A DNA stretch of 64,000 nt from BS150m-G50 sp964517435 (lineage in GTDB: Bacteria; CAIWAD01; BS150m-G50). Shown piece by piece: positions 35,220 through 44,684 of the stretch (position 1 is the first letter of the stretch; every line of letters starts with the position of its first letter). The DNA lies in NCBI GenBank assembly GCA_964517435.1, contig CAZFEC010000011.1, forward strand, positions 1 to 64,000. Direction: 5' to 3'. Made by a program: the position numbers and the translations under genes. The notes under the pieces were generated by a model that saw only the letters and a program-made list of their open reading frames with translations, searched no databases and was not told the DNA's origin.

Positions 35220-37268
35220 ATGATGTACTATATGAGCAGCTTTAACTTACGCATCATGCGAAACCTCCTCGGTCTCCTGTCGCTTTTATGCACAACGGCG
35301 CTGACCTGGAGTACGCCGGTCACCTTCCAGGTCGACATGGAGATACAGTGCCGCTACGGGCGCTTCCAGCCGTTGTCGGACCAGGTGGTTCTGCGCGGTG
35401 ATTTCAACGACTGGAGCGGTAACGAGGCTGCACTGACCGATCCGGACAGCGACTCCCTTTACACCCTGACGCTGGAACTACCATCAGGGGGCTATTCCTA
35501 CAAATATGTGATGTTCCTGCAGGAGGAGTACTATATCTGGGAGACAACGATCCCCAACCGATGGGTGGTGGTGGGCGAGGATCCGCTTACGTTGCCGGTA
35601 GTATACTTTGATGATGACGACAGCGATCCAATTCCACCCCGCGATATGGAGGTGCGCTTTCGCCTGCGTCTGGATGCCCTCATCGAATCAGGTGTATTTA
35701 AACCCGGTATCGATCAGGCGGCCGTTTTCAGCGATCATCCTCAACTCGGCAACTGGGGCGAGCCGGGAGTGTTCCTTAGCCAAAGTGAAGTTGCTGGGGC
35801 TTACGTCGCCTGGCACACCCTCTCCCAGCTGTCTAATTACCCGGTGTACTATAAATTCGTCATTCTAGGGGAGGGGGATCCAGGTAACCTGTACTGGGAG
35901 CCGCTGCCGGACAACCGCAACTTCGTCATCGACGGGACTGAAGCGGACGATCATCCGCAGCCGGGCGGTAATGGCGTGCCGGATCTGGTATTGCCGGTGG
36001 TTTTCTTCGGCAAGCCCACCGGCTGGCTGCCGGGCGATCTGGTCGCCGGTGCCGATATTTCCTGGCTGCCCCGGCAGATCGCCGCCGGCGCCCAGTTCTA
36101 TGTCGACGGGGAGCCTGCCCATCCACATGAAGCCATGCCGGAGTTGGGCTATGACCAGGCGCGCCTGCGCATCTGGCACACTCCGGACGAACCGTGGCAC
36201 GGACTTGATTCAACCCTGGCGCATGCACAGCGGCTACGCGCAGCCGGTCTCGAGCTGTTACTGAATTTCCATCTCTCCGACACCTGGGCCGATCCTGGTC
36301 ATCAAACACTGCCGGCGGCCTGGGTCGGACTTGATCTTCCCGCCCTGGTCGATTCGGTGTACAACTATACCTACGAAGTGATCACCCTTTTTGCAGCCGC
36401 CGCGGCGCTGCCGGCCATGGTGCAGATCGGCAATGAGATCGACAACGGTATGCTGTGGGACTGGGGACGGGTAGGCGGCGTTTGGGATACCCCTCAACAA
36501 TGGTCACAACTGGGGCAACTGTTAAACGCTGGTATCACCGGTGTACTCGATGCCGCGCCGACCGATCCGCCGTTGATCATGCTGCATATCGCGCAGGGAG
36601 GTAACAACAGCGCCTGCCGTTGGTGGTACGACGGCGTGCTGGAACAGGAGGTGGATTTCGACGTCATCGGCCTTTCCTTCTACCCCTGGTGGCATGGCAC
36701 GCTGGCGCAGCTGCAGGACAACCTGATGGACCTGGCTCAGCGCTACGACCGGGATATCCAGGTTGTGGAAACCGCCTACCCCTGGACGCTTAACAACCAC
36801 GACGAAGTGGACAACATCGTCTGGCACGAGTCGCAGCTACCGGCGGAGTTTTCCCCCACGCCCGGTGGCCAGGCCTCCTTTATGCAGGCGTTGCGGGAGG
36901 TGGTGCGGTACAGCGGCCAGGCGGAGAGAGGCGGCGTCTGGTATTGGGAACCTACCGCCATCAGCGTTCCCGGTCTGCCGGGCAATCCGGTCGACAATCT
37001 GACCCTGTTCGACGCCGGCGGACAGGCGCTGCCCGGTTTTACCTTTGGAGGTGAACCTTTTCCGGTTGAGATAATCCTGCGGATCGGCTATGAGGAGGGT
37101 CTTCTGATAATGGAGTGGGAGGATTTCAGCGGTGGGACACAGTGGCGACTGGAAGAGGCCTACGCGCCGGAAGGGCCCTGGCACATCGTTGCCTATACAA
37201 ATGTCAATTACTGGACATTGCCGGTGCAGACGGAAGCAGCTTTCTACCGTGTGATCGGCATCTACTGA
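35220..37268 (+). CDS. Secreted GH53 family glycosidase (endo-galactanase-like) with N-terminal CBM-like domains
   Basis: 682 residues. A signal peptide (LLGLLSLLCTTALTWS) ends about residue 31. Two beta-sandwich starch-binding-like domains follow (about 33-130 with LRGDFNDWSG, and 143-260 with DHPQLGNWGEPG). The GH53 barrel has acid/base E406 in VQIGNEIDNG and nucleophile E517 in IQVVETAYPW. GH53 enzymes cut beta-1,4-galactan. The C-terminal 60 residues are beta-rich, with no T9SS domain seen. The start is uncertain: ATGs at 35220, 35232 and 35256 all lack a Shine-Dalgarno; 35256 gives the cleanest signal peptide. Confidence 0.85.
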   Translation: MMYYMSSFNLRIMRNLLGLLSLLCTTALTWSTPVTFQVDMEIQCRYGRFQPLSDQVVLRGDFNDWSGNEAALTDPDSDSLYTLTLELPSGGYSYKYVMFLQEEYYIWETTIPNRWVVVGEDPLTLPVVYFDDDDSDPIPPRDMEVRFRLRLDALIESGVFKPGIDQAAVFSDHPQLGNWGEPGVFLSQSEVAGAYVAWHTLSQLSNYPVYYKFVILGEGDPGNLYWEPLPDNRNFVIDGTEADDHPQPGGNGVPDLVLPVVFFGKPTGWLPGDLVAGADISWLPRQIAAGAQFYVDGEPAHPHEAMPELGYDQARLRIWHTPDEPWHGLDSTLAHAQRLRAAGLELLLNFHLSDTWADPGHQTLPAAWVGLDLPALVDSVYNYTYEVITLFAAAAALPAMVQIGNEIDNGMLWDWGRVGGVWDTPQQWSQLGQLLNAGITGVLDAAPTDPPLIMLHIAQGGNNSACRWWYDGVLEQEVDFDVIGLSFYPWWHGTLAQLQDNLMDLAQRYDRDIQVVETAYPWTLNNHDEVDNIVWHESQLPAEFSPTPGGQASFMQALREVVRYSGQAERGGVWYWEPTAISVPGLPGNPVDNLTLFDAGGQALPGFTFGGEPFPVEIILRIGYEEGLLIMEWEDFSGGTQWRLEEAYAPEGPWHIVAYTNVNYWTLPVQTEAAFYRVIGIY

Positions 37269-37314
37269 CAGCCGCCCGGTTTCAGTACAGATTCAGGTTC
37301 GATCCCCGGCAGCC

Positions 37315-37557
37315 TCATCCCATAATCAGCAGCGCCACATACGGAATGACGAAGAAGATCAGGAACAGGATCTTGAACGACATCAATACCGTGTAGATAA
37401 TCACGTTGTAGGTTTCCCGCGGGACCGGGAACCAGTTGCTGTGCAGGCGATATACGAAGTCGGGCGCGAACTTGAAGAAAATTACTGCAAGGACGAAAAC
37501 GCCGGCGGTAATCAAGGTGCACAGCTTGAAGAAGGTGGTAAGAGTCTGAAGGTCCAT
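37315..37557 (-). CDS. DUF6868-like small membrane protein
   Basis: 80 residues with two membrane helices flanking the conserved FAPDFVYRLHSNWFPVPRE segment. The pattern (MDLQTLTTFF start, F-PRET-NV-Y centre, hydrophobic end) matches the DUF6868 type as I remember it. Function unknown. Lies alone between the GH53 gene and a repeat motif. Confidence 0.65.
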   Translation of the reverse strand: MDLQTLTTFFKLCTLITAGVFVLAVIFFKFAPDFVYRLHSNWFPVPRETYNVIIYTVLMSFKILFLIFFVIPYVALLIMG

Positions 37558-37616
37558 TAGTACCTCTTCAGGTTTACATAAGACACCGAGTTAATTCCAA
37601 TAATATCAAATGCAGA

Positions 37617-37685
37617 ATGCCGGAATAACCAGGAACCCGGCATTAAGTCCCGTATATACAATAGTAAATCGTGGTCCGACCCCGG
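37617..37685. repeat. Hairpin plus GGTCCGACCCCGG motif after the sensor kinase gene
   Basis: ATGCCGG (37617-37623) pairs with CCGGCAT (37637-37643). The 13-bp GGTCCGACCCCGG at 37673-37685 is identical to 1537-1549 and ends 7 nt before the kinase stop codon. It is part of the same dispersed repeat. Confidence 0.5.
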
Positions 37686-37692
37686 CTCATCT

Positions 37693-40560
37693 CTATTTAT
37701 CCAGAACCGAGCGCACCTTGCGCGCCAGATCGACGGCCGTATACGGTTTCTGGATGAACTCCATGCCCTTCTCCAGCACTCCGTGCTGCGCGATGCTGTT
37801 GTCGGTGTAGCCGGAACAATAGAGGATCTTCAGCTTCGGGTCCGCGATAGCCAGCTGGTCGGCCAGCTCCCTCCCGCTCATCCGCGGCATGACGACGTCG
37901 GTCAGGAGCAGGTTGATTGTCCCCCTGTTTTCCTCAAAGATGTGCAGCACTTCTTCGCCGTTGACGGCGGTGAGCAGTTGATAACCGAAATCGGTCAGGG
38001 TGGTGCGGGTAACCTCGCGCACGTCGGGATCATCCTCCACCAGCAGGATGGTCTCGCTCCCCTGCAGCGCGTCCATGCTCCCCCTGTTCGTCATGATGAC
38101 GCCTTCATCCTTCTCGGCCACCGGCAGGTAAATCTTGAATGTTGTTCCCTTCTGAAGTTCGCTGTAAACGTAGACGAATCCCCGGTTCTGTTTCACGATA
38201 CCATAAACCGTGGCCAGCCCCAGACCGGTGCCCTTTTCCCGGCCCTTGGTGGTGAAGAACGGTTCGAACACCTGCCCCCTGGTCGCCTCATCCATGCCGA
38301 CACCGGTGTCGCTGATCGCCAGCATTACGAATTGTCCCGGCTCGGCTTCGGCGTGGTTCTTCAGGTAGTCGGCGTCGAATTCCACGCTGGCGGTTTCGAA
38401 AGTGAGCCTGCCGCCGAAGGGCATGGCGTCGCGCGCGTTGATGGCGATGTTCATGATGATCTGTTCGATCTGAACGGGGTCGGCTTCGATCTGAGGGAGA
38501 TCGGGCGTCAGCCGGGTGATGATCTCGATATCCTCGGACAGCAGCCGGCTCAGCATCTTCATCTGTTCCGGAATCAGTTTGTTCAGATTGATGATCTCCG
38601 GTTGGACGATCTGTTTGCGGCTGAAGGCCAGCAATTGACCGGTGAGCCGCGCCGCTCTTTCCCCGGCGTTCTTGATCTGACTGATCGAACCGGACACCTT
38701 CTCCGGCAGTTGCTCGCTCATCAACAGCTCGGCGTAACCGTTGATAACCGTGAGCAGGTTGTTGAAATCATGCGCGATGCCGCCGGCCAGCCGTCCCACC
38801 GCTTCCATTTTCTGAGCCTGGCGCAGCTGCTGTTCCAGGCGCTTGCGCTCGGTGATATCCCGGATGATGCCCTGTGTGGCGACACCCTCCTCATGCTTGA
38901 TGTAGGTCACCGAAGTTTCAACCTCTATTTCGACGCCATCCGCGTTGATGGCGGTGAACTCGTACTTCGGCTCCACCTCTTCACCTGCCTCCAGCCGCAC
39001 CCCGCGCTCCTCGATCAGCGGCCGGCTTTCCGGCGCCACCAGGTTCATGAAATCGAAATCCGGCTGGTTGACATCCTCCAGGGTCAAACCGAACATCTCC
39101 TCAAATTTTTCATTTACCACCTCAAAGCGACGGTCGTAGAGCAGGTAGATCGCATCCCCTGAATTCTGGATGAGCTGGCGGTATTTCTCTTCGCTCTCAC
39201 TCAGGGCCCGCTCCGCCTCTTTGCGTTCGGTGATATCCTGGATGATCACCTGTGAGGCCGGTTGCCCCTGGTAGGTGATCGTGGTGCCGGTCACTTCCAC
39301 ATCGATAATCCGGCCGTCCAGCCTGACGAATTTCTCCTCGATGGAGGGAACCGATTCTCTTTGTTCGTATTGCTGTTTGACGCGATTCAGAACGATCTGG
39401 TGGTAATCGGGGTGAATCACATCCAGGATCGACCTGCCAAGTATTTCCTCTTCACGCTCTGCGCCGATTAGGCGTAAGCCGACTGGATTGATGTAGATGA
39501 TTGTCCCGGCGCTGTGAACCGCGATGGCGATGGGGGAATCCTCAACCAGGGAACGATACTTGACCTCGGTTTCAAGACGGGCCTCGTCCGTCTGCTTGCG
39601 GATGACCGTCTCCCAGGCCAGGTCGGCCAGCTGTTGCACTGTGTTCACATCGCTGTCGCTGTAATCGGTTTGCTTATTCCCGACCCCGAGAATCGCCATG
39701 ATTCTGTCGCCGCGGATGACCGGCACCACCAGCTCCCTTACCAGCGGGGCGTGTCCCTCCGGCAGACCTTTCTTGTGCGGGAAGGCGGCATAGTCATTGT
39801 GGACCACCGGCCTGCGTTCACCGACACAATCAACCCAGATTCCCGCGTCGGCGATGGCGTAGCTCTTCCCCTCGCCCTCCAGGTTGCACATGTTCTTCAG
39901 GGTGTTGGACGACCAGGTCTGCGACCTCAGCCGCAGTTGATCATCCTCCACAAAATGATAAAAACCGATTTCGCTGCCGGTGAGGGCTTCTGCATCATCC
40001 AGGAACTTCTGGAGCAGTTCCTGGATCGAGTGGTCGACGGCGTATTCGACCAACCGCAGCTGCGCGGCCTGGATTCTCATCACGCGCTTCTGCTCGGTGA
40101 TATCGTGGTAGTGCCACAGGTGTTCCACCAGGCCCCGCCCCACCTCCACCGGCGTGTAGTCGCGCTCCAGCACCCGGCCGTCCACCAGCTGCAGCTCCTC
40201 CTGCTGCACGGTTTCGCCGGCGGCGATAATCTGATCGATGCGGTCGACGAATCCCTCGCTGTCGCTGAACAGCTGCTTGATCTGATCTGCCGCCTCCTGG
40301 CAGTCCGCGCCGTTTAACGCTTCCGGCGGCGCGTCGATGCCGAACAGCTCGCAGAACTTGGCGTTCACCTGCAACACTTTCCGCTCCGGCGTCTCAATGA
40401 TGACGCCTCCCGACATGTGGGTGATGTGCTCCGCAGTGCCGCGGCTGGAGGCCTCCCGCCGTTCTGCGCCGGCACTGACTGCGTCGAGGTCACTCAGGCG
40501 GTTGTTCAGGCGTTCGATTTCCTCAATAAGTTTCTGCTTGGTCAGGCTGTTGAGATCCAT
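37693..40560 (-). CDS. Hybrid sensor histidine kinase (PAS-GAF-PAS-PAS-HK-REC)
   Basis: 955 residues, with no membrane segment visible, so probably cytosolic. An N-terminal coiled coil is followed by a PAS domain (about 45-155), a GAF domain (about 165-330, GSEIGFYHFVEDDQ), and two PAS domains with PAC ends (DITERKEAE near 450 and DITERKRLE near 575). Then come the dimerisation helix with phospho-acceptor H597 in GGIAHDFNNLL, the ATPase lobe (NARDAMP, DTGVGM, GTGLGLATVYG) and a C-terminal receiver domain with phospho-acceptor D888 in LLLTDVVMPRMSG. The signal is unknown. No output regulator is nearby. Confidence 0.93.
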   Translation of the reverse strand: MDLNSLTKQKLIEEIERLNNRLSDLDAVSAGAERREASSRGTAEHITHMSGGVIIETPERKVLQVNAKFCELFGIDAPPEALNGADCQEAADQIKQLFSDSEGFVDRIDQIIAAGETVQQEELQLVDGRVLERDYTPVEVGRGLVEHLWHYHDITEQKRVMRIQAAQLRLVEYAVDHSIQELLQKFLDDAEALTGSEIGFYHFVEDDQLRLRSQTWSSNTLKNMCNLEGEGKSYAIADAGIWVDCVGERRPVVHNDYAAFPHKKGLPEGHAPLVRELVVPVIRGDRIMAILGVGNKQTDYSDSDVNTVQQLADLAWETVIRKQTDEARLETEVKYRSLVEDSPIAIAVHSAGTIIYINPVGLRLIGAEREEEILGRSILDVIHPDYHQIVLNRVKQQYEQRESVPSIEEKFVRLDGRIIDVEVTGTTITYQGQPASQVIIQDITERKEAERALSESEEKYRQLIQNSGDAIYLLYDRRFEVVNEKFEEMFGLTLEDVNQPDFDFMNLVAPESRPLIEERGVRLEAGEEVEPKYEFTAINADGVEIEVETSVTYIKHEEGVATQGIIRDITERKRLEQQLRQAQKMEAVGRLAGGIAHDFNNLLTVINGYAELLMSEQLPEKVSGSISQIKNAGERAARLTGQLLAFSRKQIVQPEIINLNKLIPEQMKMLSRLLSEDIEIITRLTPDLPQIEADPVQIEQIIMNIAINARDAMPFGGRLTFETASVEFDADYLKNHAEAEPGQFVMLAISDTGVGMDEATRGQVFEPFFTTKGREKGTGLGLATVYGIVKQNRGFVYVYSELQKGTTFKIYLPVAEKDEGVIMTNRGSMDALQGSETILLVEDDPDVREVTRTTLTDFGYQLLTAVNGEEVLHIFEENRGTINLLLTDVVMPRMSGRELADQLAIADPKLKILYCSGYTDNSIAQHGVLEKGMEFIQKPYTAVDLARKVRSVLDK

Positions 40561-40700
40561 GCGCGACCCCCCGGTTTTCCCTCAAGTTAATCGAAGTAAG
40601 GTAAAATTGAAACGCATCGTCCGGACATGGCCATGCGGCTCAATTATTGTACTGCCGGGGCGGGATGGTGTGTTCAGGCGCCTCGAACACGGCGTCTTTC

Positions 40701-42290
40701 CTACTCCCCCTGTTCCACGACCCAGGCCAGCAATCGCAAATAGGTCGCCTGGTAGGGGATGTGATTCTCCGTCACCTCCCAGGAGTTCTCCGGCCAGTCC
40801 GTGTTCCAATCCCGGTAGCTCTTCTGAGGCGGCTGGTTCTGCGGCGGGACGATGGGCGGCCCGCTGTATTCGGGGTCGGGCTGGTAGTACGAGTTCGGAC
40901 CGCCTGTCAGAAAGCCTGGCGCCGGGCCGTAGAGGCTCTCTTCCGAGCTGTCCCAGACGCTGCCGTCGCAAAACCATTGATGATAGAATTGTGTGACGGA
41001 GCGTTCGGCAGCGTACTCGTCCATGTGGCTCAGGTAAACCAGACCGTTGGGGTTTACGCCGTGGATGTAGTGCAGGTGATCGGCCGCAGCCAGCCGGTAG
41101 AGATCCGCGTGGAGCGGGTCCAGATCGTATTCCACCAGCGCCGCGCAGATAATGCCCATCTGTGCGACGCTTCTGTTGCTGGCCCAGGTGTACGCATCCG
41201 GGTCGACGAGCACGCAGTAGGCATCGGCATCCTGCTGTAAACGGTTCAGAAGACTCTGAGCGCCGATCTGGTAATGATAGAAGATGTCCTGGACGACCGC
41301 CGGGGTGGCCTCCGCGGCCCGGGTGTAGTACAGCAGCGCATCCTGGGCCAGCGCCTCCCAATGGCTGACCCACCACCATTCTATCAAATGAGCCTGAGTA
41401 TAGTTGGCGTCGAAGAAATCGCGGAACTGCGTGTCGCCGGTGAGCAGAAAGAGGTAAGCCGCCGCTCCCAGCCGGTTGACAGTCTGCCAATAGGGGTCGT
41501 CCTCGCAGGCGACGGTCAGAAATCCGGCGTTATCGTAATTGGAAGGGATTTCCTCCGGATGCAGCTCCAGCCAGTTCCAGGCGGACAGTGCGGCGTTTTC
41601 CAGTTCAGCAGCGAAGGCAAGTGAGGCGCTGTCCGGCTGCGAGCCGAAAACGATGGCGCCGTGCGCCCAGGCGCCACAGGCGGAAATCGTGGCCGAAGCG
41701 GTGGCCGGCGCGTAACGCCGCGGCCCGCTATCCGCGCTGGGCGGGCTGGCAGCGCTCCAGTCGGTCACCCCCAGCTTGTGCAACACGGAGCCGTCCGCGA
41801 GCTGCATCTTGAGCAGCCAGCGGAATTCCCAGGCGATCTCGTCCAGCAGGTCGGGACGGCCGTTGCCTGATTCCGGCAGACCGGTCGCGTCGCTCCAGAC
41901 GCCGGGGTGGTCCTCCCAGGCGAACAGCAGGTCGTGCAGCGCGTCATCGGCGTAGTTAACGTATTTGTTATAGTCACCGGCATCATGCCAGCCGCCGGAG
42001 AGATCGCGCGAGGTGGCGGGCTGAGGATCGGTCACCAGGCGGCAGTCCAGGTCCTGCTGTGCGCCCAGATGGCAGACGGTGTCACACCAGCGCGGGTCGG
42101 CGTAGGGTGCCGCCTTGGCCGTTCCACAGCGCTGATAGTAGTAGCTGCGTTGCGTTTGCACCAGCACCTCCGCGTAGACCGCGCCGCCGATGGTGGGATC
42201 GGCGTAGATATCCCGGTGACGCTGGGTCAGTTCGGCCCACAACGACCGACAGTCCGCCAGGTCGGCGGGTTCGTAGAGGCGAATGGTCAT
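40701..42290 (-). CDS. GNAT N-terminus fused to glycoside hydrolase family 9 domain
   Basis: 529 residues. Residues 1-36 read like the start of a GNAT acetyltransferase (IRLYEPADLADCRSLW, then HRDIYADPTIGG). From about residue 37 it is a GH9 (cellulase-type) catalytic domain: SYYYQRCG, the catalytic aspartates in SGGWHDAGDYNKYV, GRPDLLDE, and the proton-donor glutamate in WEVTENHI near the end. GH9 enzymes normally carry a signal peptide and often an Ig-like domain; both are missing here, so the product should stay in the cytosol. GAGGTAAACG before the ATG shows it can be translated. Best explained as a deletion fusion of two genes; activity uncertain. Confidence 0.8.
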   Translation of the reverse strand: MTIRLYEPADLADCRSLWAELTQRHRDIYADPTIGGAVYAEVLVQTQRSYYYQRCGTAKAAPYADPRWCDTVCHLGAQQDLDCRLVTDPQPATSRDLSGGWHDAGDYNKYVNYADDALHDLLFAWEDHPGVWSDATGLPESGNGRPDLLDEIAWEFRWLLKMQLADGSVLHKLGVTDWSAASPPSADSGPRRYAPATASATISACGAWAHGAIVFGSQPDSASLAFAAELENAALSAWNWLELHPEEIPSNYDNAGFLTVACEDDPYWQTVNRLGAAAYLFLLTGDTQFRDFFDANYTQAHLIEWWWVSHWEALAQDALLYYTRAAEATPAVVQDIFYHYQIGAQSLLNRLQQDADAYCVLVDPDAYTWASNRSVAQMGIICAALVEYDLDPLHADLYRLAAADHLHYIHGVNPNGLVYLSHMDEYAAERSVTQFYHQWFCDGSVWDSSEESLYGPAPGFLTGGPNSYYQPDPEYSGPPIVPPQNQPPQKSYRDWNTDWPENSWEVTENHIPYQATYLRLLAWVVEQGE

Positions 42291-42326
42291 CGTTTACCTC
42301 GGCTTCTGCCTTATTCCGGTCGGCGG

Positions 42327-42623
42327 TTACTGCTTCTTGGACCTGCACGCCGTGCCGCTACCGCCGCCGCCCCAGAAGGCCATGACGCCGATAATGAAGC
42401 CTAAGTCATACAAGCCACCCTTGTTGACCACCTCGTACATACTCACATTATCGTTGAAGAGTGAGATGATGAAGGTGAACAGCGCGATGAAACCATGCCA
42501 GAGACCTTTCCAGAATCCGGCTGGGCCCTCCGCACCGAACGCGGCGATATTCGGGCCGGCGGTGCAGGAAATCAGCAGCAGCGCGGTCAGGATCAGGGTC
42601 AGGATCAGTGCAAAGCGGTTCAT
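42327..42623 (-). CDS. Small lipoprotein with conserved hydrophobic body
   Basis: 98 residues from ATG 42623 (AGGAGG upstream). Signal MNRFALILTLILTALLLISC ends in a lipobox cysteine (C20). Then come a membrane-like segment (GFWKGLWHGFIALFTFIISLF) and GGLYDLGFIIGVMAFWGGGG. I recognise this as a widespread small lipoprotein type of unknown function. It lies 36 nt upstream of the GNAT-GH9 gene on the same strand. Confidence 0.7.
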   Translation of the reverse strand: MNRFALILTLILTALLLISCTAGPNIAAFGAEGPAGFWKGLWHGFIALFTFIISLFNDNVSMYEVVNKGGLYDLGFIIGVMAFWGGGGSGTACRSKKQ

Positions 42624-42707
42624 AATTGGTTCCTCCTGGTCACCGGGCACACTGGATGTGGCGTGCCCAGCGGTTTGTTGAGTGTCTATATGTCAGTGAT
42701 CCATATT

Positions 42708-43871
42708 TCAGCGATTCCGATCAATATCGTCTTGCCGGCGACGTTCGAAAAGCCCGACGAAAAATTCCCAACGGCTTCCCTCGCCTCTGTCGTAAGGACC
42801 ATACCGCCGACCCTTGATATATGCCGCGACGGCAATGAGGAGGAGAAAAGCCGCAATCATCACCGCACAAAACCCCAAGGCGCGACCAAAGGTCATTCGG
42901 AGGCTCTTACTGGATTCCTGATCACTCTCTTTGGGTTCGGGGATCACGAAAGGCTTGCCGCTCTCGATAGCCGCAATCGCTTCGGATGCCGTTCTGCGCA
43001 CCTCCGGGTCACCATGCGAGAGATTCTTTCGGAGCTGGGGGAGTGCTTCGAACGCATTATTGCCGAACCCGACCAGTGCCATCTGACTCATCGTGACGGC
43101 TCTTGGGTCTGATGATTCAAGCTTCGGAAGCATGGTTCTGACGATTTTCACACTGGACGTACAGTTGATCCATAGCTGCGAGATATACTCGTCACCATCA
43201 ATGGCTTTGAGGGCAAGCTCGGCACTGATACTGATATCCGGATCGGCGTGCCGGAGGTTCTCCTCCAAAGCCGGACGGGCTGCGGCAGCCAGGCCGCCCA
43301 GCCGGCGCAGGATCATCTGCGCATCGAGCACAACCTTGGAATCGGGAGCATCCAGCAGGTCGATGATGCCTGGAATCGCCGGTATGGCTCGATCATTAAT
43401 GCACATTAATACGGACAACGCTGCTTTCTGAACCGCGACATACTCAGATTCGAGCCCGGCGCTGACCGGATCTACCGCCAGTTCTGGAAATGGTTCGCCT
43501 TCATAAGGTTCGCCTGGATGAAAGTAATGCCAAGAGATTAGACCGCTCACCGAAGCCAGGGCCAGTGCGGCATAGGTGCTTGCTTCACCGTCACGGTTTG
43601 CTAATTCCTGTTCTATTCTCGGCAGAGCGCCGGCGCAATCGGGCCCAACCATGTACGTCGCCCACAGTGCCTCCCGGAGTTCGGCGAGGGTAAGATCCTG
43701 CTGTTCCAGGCGGCTCGTCCAATATGCCGGATCGTTGCGAAAAGTGCCGCGCTCTGTCTCCGCCAGCGCGCAGGAAGTGGTGACAAGCAGGAAAACCGCG
43801 ACGAGCACGGCTGAGACGCAAACAGGGGAAAGTCGCCGCGAAAGCCGAGTTTCATTCATCTGAGTAATCAT
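42708..43871 (-). CDS. HEAT-repeat membrane protein
   Basis: 387 residues. A signal segment (about 13-38) is followed by an all-helical body with HEAT-like repeats (for example AVQKAALSVLMCINDRAIPAIPGIIDLL and its neighbours, about 140-305). One transmembrane helix (about 325-347) ends in a short charged tail. Probably a protein-binding scaffold outside the membrane. Its start overlaps the stop of 43868-44593 by 4 nt, so the two are co-translated and may work together. No specific function can be given. Confidence 0.65.
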   Translation of the reverse strand: MITQMNETRLSRRLSPVCVSAVLVAVFLLVTTSCALAETERGTFRNDPAYWTSRLEQQDLTLAELREALWATYMVGPDCAGALPRIEQELANRDGEASTYAALALASVSGLISWHYFHPGEPYEGEPFPELAVDPVSAGLESEYVAVQKAALSVLMCINDRAIPAIPGIIDLLDAPDSKVVLDAQMILRRLGGLAAAARPALEENLRHADPDISISAELALKAIDGDEYISQLWINCTSSVKIVRTMLPKLESSDPRAVTMSQMALVGFGNNAFEALPQLRKNLSHGDPEVRRTASEAIAAIESGKPFVIPEPKESDQESSKSLRMTFGRALGFCAVMIAAFLLLIAVAAYIKGRRYGPYDRGEGSRWEFFVGLFERRRQDDIDRNR

Positions 43872-44593
43872 GGGATCGATTCACCTTTCAGCCAGAACAG
43901 GAGAAAGTTACTATCCCCTGTCAGTTTTCCCAATACGCGATAACGGGAACCGGCCAGAATGGCGGATTCCCTGGCGTTCTCTCGTAAGACGCACAGAGGG
44001 TCCTGGTACGAAGAGTGAAGAAAGGACACCTGCCGGGCATCACATATCAGAAAGCCGACGTGGATATCGAGACCCACAATATAGAGACCCACTCCCCACT
44101 CCCTGACAACTGCGACAAATGAATCTATTGAAACATCGCTGAATCTTCTGATCACATCTGAACTCACCAGACTGCGAATCATCGCCTCTGAGGGTTCCTG
44201 TGCCAATCGAAACCGATTCAAGACTACACCCATATCCCGCAACACGGTTGTAACGAAGTAACCGCAAGCTATCGAATCAGTACCGGGAACCTCAGTCATC
44301 CCATTGTAATCCCACGGCGTCCCGTACCAGAAAGGAGCGATCTCTTCAACTACTGAACAGAGGAACTGGTCTGCCGCCTCGTTCAGGACCGCTGCCCGCC
44401 TGGCTTCAGTCCGGGCGTCGTTGTATTGCTGCAGAAGTTCGTTTCTATTCTGGCTGATGTTCCCGAGGATTTCCTCATAGAAAGTTTGCGAGATCGGATC
44501 TGCTCTCACCATAACCTCGCCCAAGGCGACGGTATACTGCGAACATGTCGTTACCAGCAAGAATATTGTCAGCAGGAAAAGAGATCGAAACAT
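43868..44593 (-). CDS. Exported protein, possible cysteine-peptidase-like fold
   Basis: 241 residues with a signal peptide (MFRSLFLLTIFLLVTTC, possibly a lipobox). The conserved-looking core WYGTPWDYNGM...SIACGYFVTTVLRDMG (cysteine about 111) and a later LDIHVGFLIC (histidine about 179) give the Cys-then-His order of NlpC/P60- or papain-like folds. That is inference from motif order only. It overlaps the HEAT-repeat gene by 4 nt. Confidence 0.55.
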   Translation of the reverse strand: MFRSLFLLTIFLLVTTCSQYTVALGEVMVRADPISQTFYEEILGNISQNRNELLQQYNDARTEARRAAVLNEAADQFLCSVVEEIAPFWYGTPWDYNGMTEVPGTDSIACGYFVTTVLRDMGVVLNRFRLAQEPSEAMIRSLVSSDVIRRFSDVSIDSFVAVVREWGVGLYIVGLDIHVGFLICDARQVSFLHSSYQDPLCVLRENARESAILAGSRYRVLGKLTGDSNFLLFWLKGESIP

Positions 44594-44684
44594 GTTATTG
44601 CCGTAGATTGCCGACTTGTATTGTCATTCTCGGTTAAAGAAACCGAGCCAGGATCTGACAGTAGAAGCTAGACCCTTTCCAAAG

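Noticed and set aside
37290..37312. T-loop-like GGTTCGATCCCC suggesting a tRNA
   Set aside because: No 5-bp T-stem, acceptor stem or anticodon arm can be drawn around it.
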